A stretch of DNA of 64,000 bases. Origin: CAWIJJ01 sp963836425 (GTDB lineage: Bacteria; Acidobacteriota; Terriglobia; Bryobacterales; Bryobacteraceae). The stretch's first letter is position 1. Each line of letters opens with the position of its first letter. The stretch is from contig CAWIJJ010000008.1 in the NCBI GenBank assembly GCA_963836425.1, positions 372,001 to 436,000 of the forward strand. Reading direction: 5' to 3'. This document shows positions 17,671 to 25,947 of this stretch, one piece after another. The position numbers and the translations under genes were made by a program. The notes beneath the pieces were generated by a model, which was given only the letters and a program-made list of their open reading frames with translations, was not told where the DNA came from and made no database searches.

Positions 17671-20232
17671 TCAGCGGTCGTCGTCGTCGATATCGAGCGA
17701 CAAGGGCGAAAAGATGCCTTGCCGGGGCGCCGGATAAGGCACGGACCAACCCTTGATCGCGCCCCACAGAATGCGATTCAGCCGTTCGGTGGGCGCGGCG
17801 TCCGGCACTGACCATTTCATGCGTGCTGAGGCGAGGGCGCCGCTGCGCGCAGGTCCCTTGAGGGCCGCTGCCGGCGGATTCACTTCCATCAGGTCGTGAT
17901 GCGGCTGCTCGACTGTGAAGGGCGTCAGGTCCGGCTGATCGGTGAAACTCTGCCGCATGTCGTGCGCGATCAGGTCAAAGAGAGACATGGTTGGCAAGCC
18001 CAGAATCAGCTCGATCGTCTTGAGAATGCTTTGGTGCGAATAGAATGTGGAATCGATGTGGCCACGGCGCGCATACGGACTGACGACAAAGGAGGTAGTG
18101 CGGTGGCCGTCGACATGATCCACGCCATTCTGCGCATCGTCTTCCACTACGAAGATCGCCATTTTGGACCAGAAGCGCGAATGGCTGAGGGCGTCTACGA
18201 TCTGTCCGAGGGCGTAATCGTTGTCCGCCACCATGGCTTTCGGGCTGGAGGCGCCCGGCGTGGTGCCGTAAGTGTGATTCGAGGGTAACTGGAGAAGAAT
18301 GAGATTGGGCAGGCGGCCCTCGGCTTCGAAGCGTTTCAGATCGGCGAGAAAGATCTGCGCGCGCGCCACATCGGGTATTGCGGTGGAGTACGACGGGTAA
18401 TTGGCGGCGAGGATGCGATTCAGCGGGGCGATCGGAGCGCGGATCGACCAGTCCGAAGTGAAGTCGCCGCCTGTCTGCCATTTGCGGAGGAGATCCAGGC
18501 GCGAACTGGAAAGCCTGCCCATGCTGCCGGAATATTCCCCGTAGACGCGTACGGTGCGTCCGGCGGCGAGCGCGTAATCCCAGAGGAACCCGCCGGAGGA
18601 ATAGGCCATGGGATCGGTGCCGTCGAAGGGGTAACTGCGGCCCTGGTAGCCGGGCCACAGGCAGTACTCGGTCTCATTGGCCTGGGTGAGCCACTGGTGG
18701 CCGTCGGCGCTGTTCCCGCCGGTCGCGTAGAAGTTGTCGATGAGCACGAACTGGTCCGCCATGCGGTGCTGGTTGGGGGTGACCTCTTCGCCGAACATGA
18801 CAAGAGACGGGTCGCCGTTGCCCTTGCGCATGTCGCCCAGAACCTGGTCGTAGGTGCGGTTCTCTTTGATGATGAAGACGACGTGATCGATCAGCGAGGG
18901 TTCGCCGGAGCGCTCGGGAATGGCGGCGGCCGGGCGCGCGCGGGCAGCGAGGCGCTGCGCGGAGGGAGCGGCGCCCGAAAGCCGCAGGTGGTTGTTTTCG
19001 GCGACAGCGGTGGTAAAAGCGGCAAGTTGCGCGGCATCCGGCAAGGTCACGACGGCGACGGACCCGCGATAGGTTAGGGCGTGGCGTTTGGAGGGAGCCT
19101 CGCGCCATCCGGAGCCGGGGCCGAGGAGCGAGGCGATGGCAAGATAGCGGCCCGAAGGATCCAGGGCGATGCTGTTCGGATACCACGCGGTGGGAATCAG
19201 GCCGCGAACGCTTCCGGCGGCGGTATCGATTACGGCTACGGCATTGATGCCGCCGCAAGCGACGTACAACGTCTTGCCGTCGGAAGAGATCGCTAGAGCA
19301 GTGGGGGCGATGCCGCGCACGGTTTGCGAAAAGGGTTGCAGGCGGATGGTCCGCAGCACCGCATTGCGCGCGGTATCGATCACGGACACGGTATCGGAAT
19401 TGCCGTTGGCCACGTACAGCCGCGTACGAGGCTCGTCGAGTACCAGCGCAGTGGGGTGCAGGCCGGCGGCGATGGTGGCCGTTTCTCCCGTGCGCAGATC
19501 GACGCGGGTGACGGTACCGGTAGAGGCGACGCCGCGCGCATCCACGACGACCCGCTCGGAAGGCTTCTCATCCGGAGACGCGAACAGCTCGCCGGAACGG
19601 GGAAGGCGGCCGCCCAGGTTGGTCACCCAGGCTGTATTCGCGTTGCGATCTACGGCGGCGGCGAACGGCGCGATTCCCGCATCGGCGCGGCGCACCACAC
19701 TGCCCGTGGCGAGGTCCACGAGAGCCACCTGATTTTCCCAGGCCAGCGGTGCCACGGCGTAGCGGCGGCCGGACGCATCCGGCTCGGCGGAGATCGCGAG
19801 GGCGCCGGGCGAGAACTTGCCGAGCTGCGCGGCAAGCGGCCGCAACGTGTCGTTTTCGACCGAGAGAATCCGCGCCATGACCGTGTTATTGCGGGAGGCC
19901 TCTCTGACGGAGTTGCCGAGGAGGGCGGCACCCGTGACCGGATCGGCGGCAAGCGACTGGTTGCCGGGCGTCCCGCCATGCGGTACGCGAACAACAACGC
20001 GGTTCTCTTTCCAATCGAGGCGATACAGTTGGGAGGCGTGCAGGACCCAGAGTTGATCGCCGCCGGCCCAGGCGACTCCATAGACGCGGCCCTGAAAAAC
20101 AGAAGGAACGCCGGCGGGTGTGATGGTCTGGCGCGTGGTGACGACGCCGGGGTCGGAGACACCGCGGCTCGGTTGGTCGATAGTCTGCGCGGCACAAAGA
20201 GAGGCCGCCATGAAGAACGCCAGGCGATGCAT
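17671..20232 (-). CDS. Secreted beta-propeller / phosphoesterase fusion
   Basis: 853 residues. After a signal peptide (MHRLAFFMAASLCAAQT) comes a seven-bladed YVTN-type propeller (~25-430) with blades such as TRLYVANGNSDTVSVIDT and KTLYVACGGINAVAVIDTAAG, then a phosphoesterase domain (PF04185; ~450-830): DHVVFIIKENRTYDQVLGD (metal Asp/Asn/Thr region), ATGGNSADGHQW, VVEDDAQNGVDHVDGHRTTSFVVSPYARRG. Members include phospholipase C and acid phosphatases; this subgroup is widespread in acidobacteria and of unknown substrate. ATG 20232 is chosen because the signal peptide begins there; the open frame to 20484 looks non-coding. The C-terminus is acidic (DIDDDDR). Divergent from the DUF1080 gene, 37 bases apart. 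Confidence 0.85.
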   Translation of the reverse strand: MHRLAFFMAASLCAAQTIDQPSRGVSDPGVVTTRQTITPAGVPSVFQGRVYGVAWAGGDQLWVLHASQLYRLDWKENRVVVRVPHGGTPGNQSLAADPVTGAALLGNSVREASRNNTVMARILSVENDTLRPLAAQLGKFSPGALAISAEPDASGRRYAVAPLAWENQVALVDLATGSVVRRADAGIAPFAAAVDRNANTAWVTNLGGRLPRSGELFASPDEKPSERVVVDARGVASTGTVTRVDLRTGETATIAAGLHPTALVLDEPRTRLYVANGNSDTVSVIDTARNAVLRTIRLQPFSQTVRGIAPTALAISSDGKTLYVACGGINAVAVIDTAAGSVRGLIPTAWYPNSIALDPSGRYLAIASLLGPGSGWREAPSKRHALTYRGSVAVVTLPDAAQLAAFTTAVAENNHLRLSGAAPSAQRLAARARPAAAIPERSGEPSLIDHVVFIIKENRTYDQVLGDMRKGNGDPSLVMFGEEVTPNQHRMADQFVLIDNFYATGGNSADGHQWLTQANETEYCLWPGYQGRSYPFDGTDPMAYSSGGFLWDYALAAGRTVRVYGEYSGSMGRLSSSRLDLLRKWQTGGDFTSDWSIRAPIAPLNRILAANYPSYSTAIPDVARAQIFLADLKRFEAEGRLPNLILLQLPSNHTYGTTPGASSPKAMVADNDYALGQIVDALSHSRFWSKMAIFVVEDDAQNGVDHVDGHRTTSFVVSPYARRGHIDSTFYSHQSILKTIELILGLPTMSLFDLIAHDMRQSFTDQPDLTPFTVEQPHHDLMEVNPPAAALKGPARSGALASARMKWSVPDAAPTERLNRILWGAIKGWSVPYPAPRQGIFSPLSLDIDDDDR

Positions 20233-20269
20233 GGGACAATCAATAACACGGTTGCAGCGATTTTTGGCG

Positions 20270-20878
20270 ATGAAACAAGCGGCAATTTTCGTAACTCTAT
20301 TGTTATCGAGCGCGGTGGCGCAGCCCGCATGGCAGCCGTTGTTCGACGGCAAGAGCTTGCATGGATGGCGTGAGACGCCGTTCACCGGGCACGGTGCCGT
20401 GAAAGTGGAGAACGGCGCGATCGTACTGGGCACGGGCGCGCCGATGACCGGCGTCACGTGGACCGGACCGTTTCCGCAGACCAACTATGAAATCCGCTTC
20501 GAAGCCTCGCGCCTCGAGGGCGGCGATTTCTTCGCGAGCCTGACCTTTCCGGCGGGCGGATCCTTCGCCACCTGGGTCCTGGGAGGGTGGGGCGGCGACA
20601 TCGTGGGGATCTCGAACATCGACGGGTGGGACGCGTCGGACAACGAAACACGCTCGTACTTTACTTTCGAGAATAGGAAGTGGTACTCGTTCCGTCTGCG
20701 GGTGACCGGGGACAAGATCATGGCGTGGATCGACGAGCGTCCCATCGTGAACGTGGAGATCGGCGGGCGCAATGTCAGCCTGCGATTCGGCGAGATGAAA
20801 CTTTCGGCGCCGCTCGGTTTCGCCTCATACGGCACGACCGGGGCGGTGCGCAAGATGGAGTGGCGTGAGGCGAAGTGA
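20270..20878 (+). CDS. Secreted DUF1080 (3-keto-disaccharide hydrolase-like) protein
   Basis: 202 residues with a signal peptide (QAAIFVTLLLSSAVAQ). The rest is a concanavalin-like beta-sandwich typical of DUF1080: WQPLFDGKSLHGWRE near the start, YEIRFEASRLEGGDFFASLTFP in the middle, and WYSFRLRVTGDKIMAWIDERPI followed by LGFASYGTTGAVRKMEWRE. Related domains bind or cleave 3-keto-sugars; many copies occur in planctomycetes and acidobacteria. A catalytic role for this copy is not proven from sequence. The ATG at 20270 begins the signal peptide; the longer open frame from 20120 is antisense to the phosphoesterase start and is not credible. Confidence 0.8.
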   Translation: MKQAAIFVTLLLSSAVAQPAWQPLFDGKSLHGWRETPFTGHGAVKVENGAIVLGTGAPMTGVTWTGPFPQTNYEIRFEASRLEGGDFFASLTFPAGGSFATWVLGGWGGDIVGISNIDGWDASDNETRSYFTFENRKWYSFRLRVTGDKIMAWIDERPIVNVEIGGRNVSLRFGEMKLSAPLGFASYGTTGAVRKMEWREAK

Positions 20879-20936
20879 GGTGGGCTGTGGCACGACAGCT
20901 CTGTAACGCCGTCGTTTAGAGCCCTGCGAAGGTGTC

Positions 20937-21659
20937 TTAGTTCGCGGACGGCCTCTCCACGCTGTCGATCACCAGAATCTCCACGGGGCCTTTGGCCGGC
21001 TCCAGTTTGAGTCCGAGCTTTTCCTGAAGCACCGTAAAGACGGTTGGCAGCGTTTCGTTCTCTCTCGGCGTTCCCGCGAATGAGGCGAATTCCAAAATGA
21101 AATTGTATTTTCCCTCGAGTCCCGTCTTGTCGATTACGGGCGCTCCCACTTCGCTGATGAGCATCGCGGCCAGGCTTGAGACCGGCATCCCCCAGCCTTT
21201 AATTTGACGCGGCCCCTGGCTGGAGCGGGTTGGCTCGTTGTCGGCCCGTTCGAGTTTGGGACCACCCTTCGCCACCACCAGTTCATACACAGAATGGGTC
21301 TTGGTGACGCGATGAGCCTTCAGCTTGAACCGGTCCGCGAGCAGCGATTGCAGCATCTCCGGAATCCGGTCGCGCGGCCCGCCCGCCGGGAGTTTGGCCT
21401 CGATGGTGAACTTCGCCGAATCGGCCCAGCCCGGTCCGCCCTCGAGCTGAAATTCGTTTAGGCGGTAGGCGCTGCGAATCAGGTTGTTGAGCGTGGTGTT
21501 GCGCATTTCCAGGGTGCCCGGCGTGCTGCGGGCGCTGGAACTCGGGTCGGCCGGATCGCCCGGCTTCACCGATACGATTTCGAACTCCACGCGGCCGGTC
21601 GCCGGCGTTTGCGCCCGCGCCACTGCGCTCAAAAGTACCGCCAGGATGACCCGCTTCAT
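20937..21659 (-). CDS. TIGR03435-type exported protein
   Basis: 240 residues with a signal peptide (KRVILAVLLSAVARAQ). It fits the TIGR03435 family, abundant in Solibacter-like acidobacteria: FEIVSVKPGDP after the leader, NTTLNNLIRSAYRL, the 'GGPGWADSAKFTIEAKLP' region, MLQSLLADRFKLKAHRVTKTHSVYELVVAKGGPKL, and a C-terminus ending in VEILVIDSVERPSAN. Function is unknown; the family is often near sigma factors or BlaR-like receptors but neither is adjacent here. A run of six G residues just before the ATG at 21659 can act as ribosome site. It is 29 bases downstream of kgd on the same strand. The frame open to 21989 overlaps kgd and is rejected. Confidence 0.88.
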   Translation of the reverse strand: MKRVILAVLLSAVARAQTPATGRVEFEIVSVKPGDPADPSSSARSTPGTLEMRNTTLNNLIRSAYRLNEFQLEGGPGWADSAKFTIEAKLPAGGPRDRIPEMLQSLLADRFKLKAHRVTKTHSVYELVVAKGGPKLERADNEPTRSSQGPRQIKGWGMPVSSLAAMLISEVGAPVIDKTGLEGKYNFILEFASFAGTPRENETLPTVFTVLQEKLGLKLEPAKGPVEILVIDSVERPSAN

Positions 21660-21687
21660 GTGCCCCCCCTGGATTTTTCGGAACGCG

Positions 21688-24600
21688 TTACTTCTTCCGT
21701 CTTGCCACCACGCGCACGCGCCGGGTCTCGGAGATCGCGCCGGGCGTAAGTGCATCGTTGACGATTTCGGCCTGCTCCTGCTGGTGTCGCTTGCCGGATC
21801 CGGTGGCCGGGCTGGCGCTTTCCGGCCGGCCGACGTAGCGCATGGCGCGCTTTCCGGGTTCGAGCAGGGGCTCGAAGTATTCGCGCACATAGCGCCACGG
21901 TCCCATGTTGCGGGGCTCTTCCTGAGCCCACACGATCTCAGCGGAATCCGGATACAGCGAAAGAATTTCCGCCGCCTGGGCGGCCGCAAACGGGTAGATC
22001 TGCTCCAGGCGGATCAGCGCCACGTGTTCGGCCTTGCGCTCTTCGCGTGAGGCCAGAAGATCGTAGTAGATCTTGCCGGAGCAGAACACGATGCGGGTCA
22101 CCTGGGCCGGCTCCACCGTATCGCCGAGCAGTTCCATGAAGCCGCCGGTGGTGAAGTCCTCTATGCGCGAAACGGCCCGCGGATGGCGCAGCAGGCTCTT
22201 CGGCGTGAAGATGATGAGCGGTTTGCGCATACCGCGACGGTCGTGGCCGCCGTACATCTGGCGGCGGAGAAGGTGGAAGTACTGCGCCGGAGTGGTGCAG
22301 TTCGTCACCTGCATATTGTTTTCGGCGCACAGCGTCAGGAAGCGCTCGATGCGTGCGCTCGAATGTTCCGGCCCCTGTCCTTCGAAACCGTGCGGCAGCA
22401 GCAGCACCAGCCCGCTCGGCTGTCCCCACTTGGATTCGGCGCAGGTAATGAACTGGTCGATCATGATCTGCGCGCCGTTGGCGAAGTCGCCGAACTGCGC
22501 TTCCCAGATGACCAGCGTCAGCGGGTCCGCCACGCTGTAGCCGAATTCGAAGCCCAGGACTGCGTACTCGCTGAGCGAACTGTCGTAGACGTCGAAGCGC
22601 GCCTGGTCCGGCGAGATGTGCTGCATCGGGATGAAACGCCGGCTGGTCTCCGAATCGTAGAAAGCGAGATGGCGCTGGCTGAAGGTGCCGCGCCCCGAGT
22701 CCTGCCCGCTCAACCGCACCGCCGTACCCTCAAGCACGAGCGTGCCGAAGGCCAGTGCTTCACCGAAGGCCCAGTCGATGGGCGCCGCTTTGGCGATGAC
22801 CTCGCGCCGGCGTTCCACGAAGTTGCGCAGCTTGGGATGGAGGTGGAAATTTTCCGGAAATTGGGTGATGCCGTGAACGACCCGTTCGATGACCTGACGG
22901 TTCACCGAGGTGCGCGGGCAGAAGCCGCCCACATCCTCGGTCGGAACCGCGCTCAGCTCCTGCAGTTCGTAGCGCTCGGCGCGCTGCTGCACCGCGTCGT
23001 AAGCCTCCGAGAGCCGCGTCGAAAACTCCTTCCGCATGGCGGCCACTTCATCGGCGAAAAGCACACCTTCGCGCTCCAGCCTTTCCGAGTACATGTTGGC
23101 CACGGAGGGATGGGTCTTGATCTTGCGATAGAGAATCGGCTGGGTGTAGCTGGGGTCGTCGCCTTCGTTATGGCCGTGGCGGCGATAGCAGATCATGTCG
23201 ATCACCACGTCGGTCTTGAACCGCTGGCGGTAATCGAAGGCGATCTGCACCACGCGGATGGCGGCCTCGGGATCGTCGCCGTTGACATGAAAGATCGGCG
23301 CCTGCACGCCGCGGGCGACGTCGGTCGAGTAAGGCGTCGAGCGCGACTCGTCGGGCAGCGTCGTGAAACCGATCTGGTTGTTGATAATCAGGTGCAGGGT
23401 GCCGCCGGTCGAGTAACCGTCGAGCTGCGAAAGGTTCAGCGTTTCTGCAACCACGCCCTGGCCGGCAAACGCCGCGTCGCCGTGCACCAGGACCGGAATC
23501 ACGCGCTCCCGGGCAGTGTCGCCCAGCCGGTCCTGTTTGGGACGGACAATACCCTCCACCACCGGATCGACGGCTTCCAGGTGGCTCGGATTCGGGGAGA
23601 CGGAGACGATCACCTCGCGGCCGCTTTCCGTCGTGCGCACAGCCTGCGCGCCCAGGTGGTACTTGACGTCGCCAGACCCCTGCGTGCTCGAAGGGTCGAG
23701 GGCGCCCTCGAACTCCGAGAAGATCTGCTTGACGTCCTTGCCCACCACGTTGGCCAGGATGTTCAGCCGGCCGCGATGAGCCATGCCGATCACGAGCTCG
23801 TGCACGTTGTTGTCGCCGGCGCGCTCCAGGATCTCCGCCAGGATGGCCATCGCCGCTTCGCCGCCTTCGAGCGCAAAGCGTTTCTGCCCGACGAAGCGGG
23901 AGTGCAGGAAGTGCTCGAACTCTTCGGCCGCAACCAGGTTGCGCAGAATGCGCACGCGAGTTTCGCGGTCGAGCGGCCAACTGTTGGCTGCCGGCTCCAT
24001 GCGCTGCTGGAGCCAGCGCTTCTGCTCCGGCACCTGGATGTTCATGTACTCGCAGCCGATTTTGCCGCAATAGGTCTGCCGCAGCGTCTCGAGGATCTCG
24101 CGCAGCGTCGCCACCGGCCGCGGTCCGCCTTCACCGATCGCCTCGCCGAGCGACCCGGTGAGGAACTCGCGATCGAGGTCCCAGATAGTCAGCCCGTAGG
24201 TCTCCGGATCGAGTTCGGCGTGGTAGCTGGGCTCGACCCCGAGCGGGTCCAGGTCGGCGATCAGGTGGCCGCGCACGCGGTAGGCGTTGATCATCTGCAT
24301 GATCCCCGCTTCCTTGGCGATTTCCGCGTAGCGAGCCGCGGTCAGGCCGGGCAACTGGGGCTGACGGTCGCTCGTCCAGCGTACCGGCTGGTGCGGCATG
24401 CGCAGGTTTTCGAACACTTCTTCGAAGAAGCCGTCGCCGCCGTCCAGCAGGTCCTGCAATTTGCCCAGGAACGCGCCCGATTCGGCGCCCTGGATGATCC
24501 GGTGGTCGTAGGTGCAGGTGAGGGTCATCACCTTGCTGATGCCGAGCACCGCGCGCGTCTCCTCGGCGGCGCCGCGATATTCGGCGGGGTAGTCGATGGC

Positions 24601-25356
24601 GCCGGCCGCGATGATCGCGCCCTGTCCCGGCATCAGCCGCGGGTTGGAGGCCATGGTGCCCACGGTGCCGGGATTGGTGAGCGAAATCGTGGTGCCCTGG
24701 AAGTCGGCGGGCGTGAGCTTGCCGTTTCGCGCGCGCGCCACAAGGTCGTCAAAGGCCGAAAGGTACTCCTGAAAGTTGAGGGCTCCGGCGTTCTTGATAT
24801 TCGGCACCATCAGGCTGCGCGCGCCGTCCCTTCCGGCCACGTCTACCGCGATTCCCATGTGGATCTGCGGGCTGACGGCGCGGAAGGGCTGGCCGTCTTT
24901 CTCCGCGTAAGAATGGTTGAGGGCCGGCTGCTCCTCGAGGGCCTTGACGATGGCCCAGCCGATCAGGTGGGTGAAAGAAACCTTGCTGCCGCCGACCAGG
25001 CTCCGGTGCTGGTTAATCATGCGCCGGTTCTCGTCCATCACTTTGACGGCGATGGTGCGTTGCGACGTGGCGAGGGGGATCGAAACCGACGCGGCCATGT
25101 TGCCGGCGATCCGGGCGGCCGCGCCGCGCAAAGGCTGCAAGGCGACTCCGGCGGGCGGTTCGGGCGGTAGGGCAGCGGGAGCAGCCGCGGGCGCGGGCGC
25201 CGGCGCGGCGGGAGCCGGGGGAGTGGATCCTCCGTTGCCCTCGAAGACGTGCTTCCAGCTCTCATCCACGGCACTGCGATCGTGCAGGTATTGCCGGTAC
25301 AGCTCGTCTTCCAGCCAACTGTTAATTCCCATGTTTGGATCGGTTTTCGCGGACAT
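21688..25356 (-). CDS. kgd: Multifunctional 2-oxoglutarate decarboxylase / dihydrolipoyl succinyltransferase (Kgd type)
   Basis: 1222 residues joining E2 and E1 functions of the 2-oxoglutarate dehydrogenase complex, as in mycobacterial Kgd/OdhA. Order: E1 N-terminal segment (INSWLEDELYRQYLHD, ~10-45), Ala/Pro linker (~46-75), E2 succinyltransferase catalytic domain (~80-320, with DHRIIQGAESG near 285), then the ThDP-dependent E1 (~365-1222, MAHRGRLNILANVVGKDV near 527, HGDAAFAGQGVV, YRRHGHNEGDDPSYTQP). It feeds carbon from 2-oxoglutarate to succinyl-CoA or succinic semialdehyde in the TCA cycle. There is no lipoyl domain and no E3 nearby. A TATCAT -10-like hexamer lies 23 bases upstream of the ATG. 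Confidence 0.95.
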   Translation of the reverse strand: MSAKTDPNMGINSWLEDELYRQYLHDRSAVDESWKHVFEGNGGSTPPAPAAPAPAPAAAPAALPPEPPAGVALQPLRGAAARIAGNMAASVSIPLATSQRTIAVKVMDENRRMINQHRSLVGGSKVSFTHLIGWAIVKALEEQPALNHSYAEKDGQPFRAVSPQIHMGIAVDVAGRDGARSLMVPNIKNAGALNFQEYLSAFDDLVARARNGKLTPADFQGTTISLTNPGTVGTMASNPRLMPGQGAIIAAGAIDYPAEYRGAAEETRAVLGISKVMTLTCTYDHRIIQGAESGAFLGKLQDLLDGGDGFFEEVFENLRMPHQPVRWTSDRQPQLPGLTAARYAEIAKEAGIMQMINAYRVRGHLIADLDPLGVEPSYHAELDPETYGLTIWDLDREFLTGSLGEAIGEGGPRPVATLREILETLRQTYCGKIGCEYMNIQVPEQKRWLQQRMEPAANSWPLDRETRVRILRNLVAAEEFEHFLHSRFVGQKRFALEGGEAAMAILAEILERAGDNNVHELVIGMAHRGRLNILANVVGKDVKQIFSEFEGALDPSSTQGSGDVKYHLGAQAVRTTESGREVIVSVSPNPSHLEAVDPVVEGIVRPKQDRLGDTARERVIPVLVHGDAAFAGQGVVAETLNLSQLDGYSTGGTLHLIINNQIGFTTLPDESRSTPYSTDVARGVQAPIFHVNGDDPEAAIRVVQIAFDYRQRFKTDVVIDMICYRRHGHNEGDDPSYTQPILYRKIKTHPSVANMYSERLEREGVLFADEVAAMRKEFSTRLSEAYDAVQQRAERYELQELSAVPTEDVGGFCPRTSVNRQVIERVVHGITQFPENFHLHPKLRNFVERRREVIAKAAPIDWAFGEALAFGTLVLEGTAVRLSGQDSGRGTFSQRHLAFYDSETSRRFIPMQHISPDQARFDVYDSSLSEYAVLGFEFGYSVADPLTLVIWEAQFGDFANGAQIMIDQFITCAESKWGQPSGLVLLLPHGFEGQGPEHSSARIERFLTLCAENNMQVTNCTTPAQYFHLLRRQMYGGHDRRGMRKPLIIFTPKSLLRHPRAVSRIEDFTTGGFMELLGDTVEPAQVTRIVFCSGKIYYDLLASREERKAEHVALIRLEQIYPFAAAQAAEILSLYPDSAEIVWAQEEPRNMGPWRYVREYFEPLLEPGKRAMRYVGRPESASPATGSGKRHQQEQAEIVNDALTPGAISETRRVRVVARRKK

Positions 25357-25398
25357 CCGAGTGGAGTGCTTTCCCTTTTATGATACCGTGGCAGGCGC

Positions 25399-25947
25399 AT
25401 GGCTCCGCCGCTCCAGACTCCCCGGCTGGTCCTGCGCCGCTGGCGCGACTCCGACCGAGCGCCTTTTGCCCGAATGAATGCCGACCCGCGCGTGATGAAG
25501 CACTTTCCGGCGTGCCTCACCGAAGAGGAGAGTAATCTCTCCGCCGCGCGCATCGAGGCGCATTTCGAACTGCACGGCTTCGGCCTGTTTGCCGCCGAGT
25601 TGCGCGCGACCGGCGCCTTTTCGGGCTACATCGGCCTGAGCGTGCCGGCGTTCGAAACCCACTTCACGCCCTGTGTGGAGATCGGCTGGAGGCTCGCTCC
25701 GGAATATTGGAATCGCGGCCTGGCAACGGAGGGCGCGCGCGCCGTGCTGCGCTACGCGTTCGAAGACCTGCGGCTGTCCGAGATCGTGTCCTTCACTGTG
25801 CCGGATAACCTGCCCTCGCGGAGGGTGATGGAGAAGATCGGAATGACCCACAATCCGGCAGATGATTTCGATCACCCGCGCCTGCCCGAGGGGCATCCGC
25901 TAAGGCGTCACGTGTTGTACCGGATCAGGCGTTGGTCAGCGGACTGA
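25399..25947 (+). CDS. GNAT-family N-acetyltransferase (RimJ/RimL-like)
   Basis: 182 residues. Transfers acetyl from acetyl-CoA to an amino group. The fold is clear: LQTPRLVLRRWRDSDRAPFARMN at the start, FSGYIGLSV, EIGWRLAPEYWNRGLATEGARAVLRYAF (CoA pyrophosphate-binding motif RGLATEG) and VPDNLPSRRVMEKIGM. This is the RimJ/RimL-like subgroup that modifies ribosomal proteins or small molecules; the target is not predictable. The gene is divergent from kgd (42 bases apart), and its 3' end overlaps the convergent nuoM end by 12 bases. Confidence 0.88.
   Translation: MAPPLQTPRLVLRRWRDSDRAPFARMNADPRVMKHFPACLTEEESNLSAARIEAHFELHGFGLFAAELRATGAFSGYIGLSVPAFETHFTPCVEIGWRLAPEYWNRGLATEGARAVLRYAFEDLRLSEIVSFTVPDNLPSRRVMEKIGMTHNPADDFDHPRLPEGHPLRRHVLYRIRRWSAD

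Noticed and set aside
20879..20936. Weak stem (GCTGT/ACAGC) between convergent genes as a terminator
   Set aside because: Stem is five bases and no T-run follows; not supportable.
22183..25170. Long open frame on the plus strand opposite kgd
   Set aside because: It is the antisense of a highly conserved gene; GC-rich third positions keep the complementary frame open. No family-like motifs.
25380..25385. TATCAT as a firm kgd promoter
   Set aside because: Good -10 match but no credible -35 at 16-18 bases, so mentioned only in the kgd entry.
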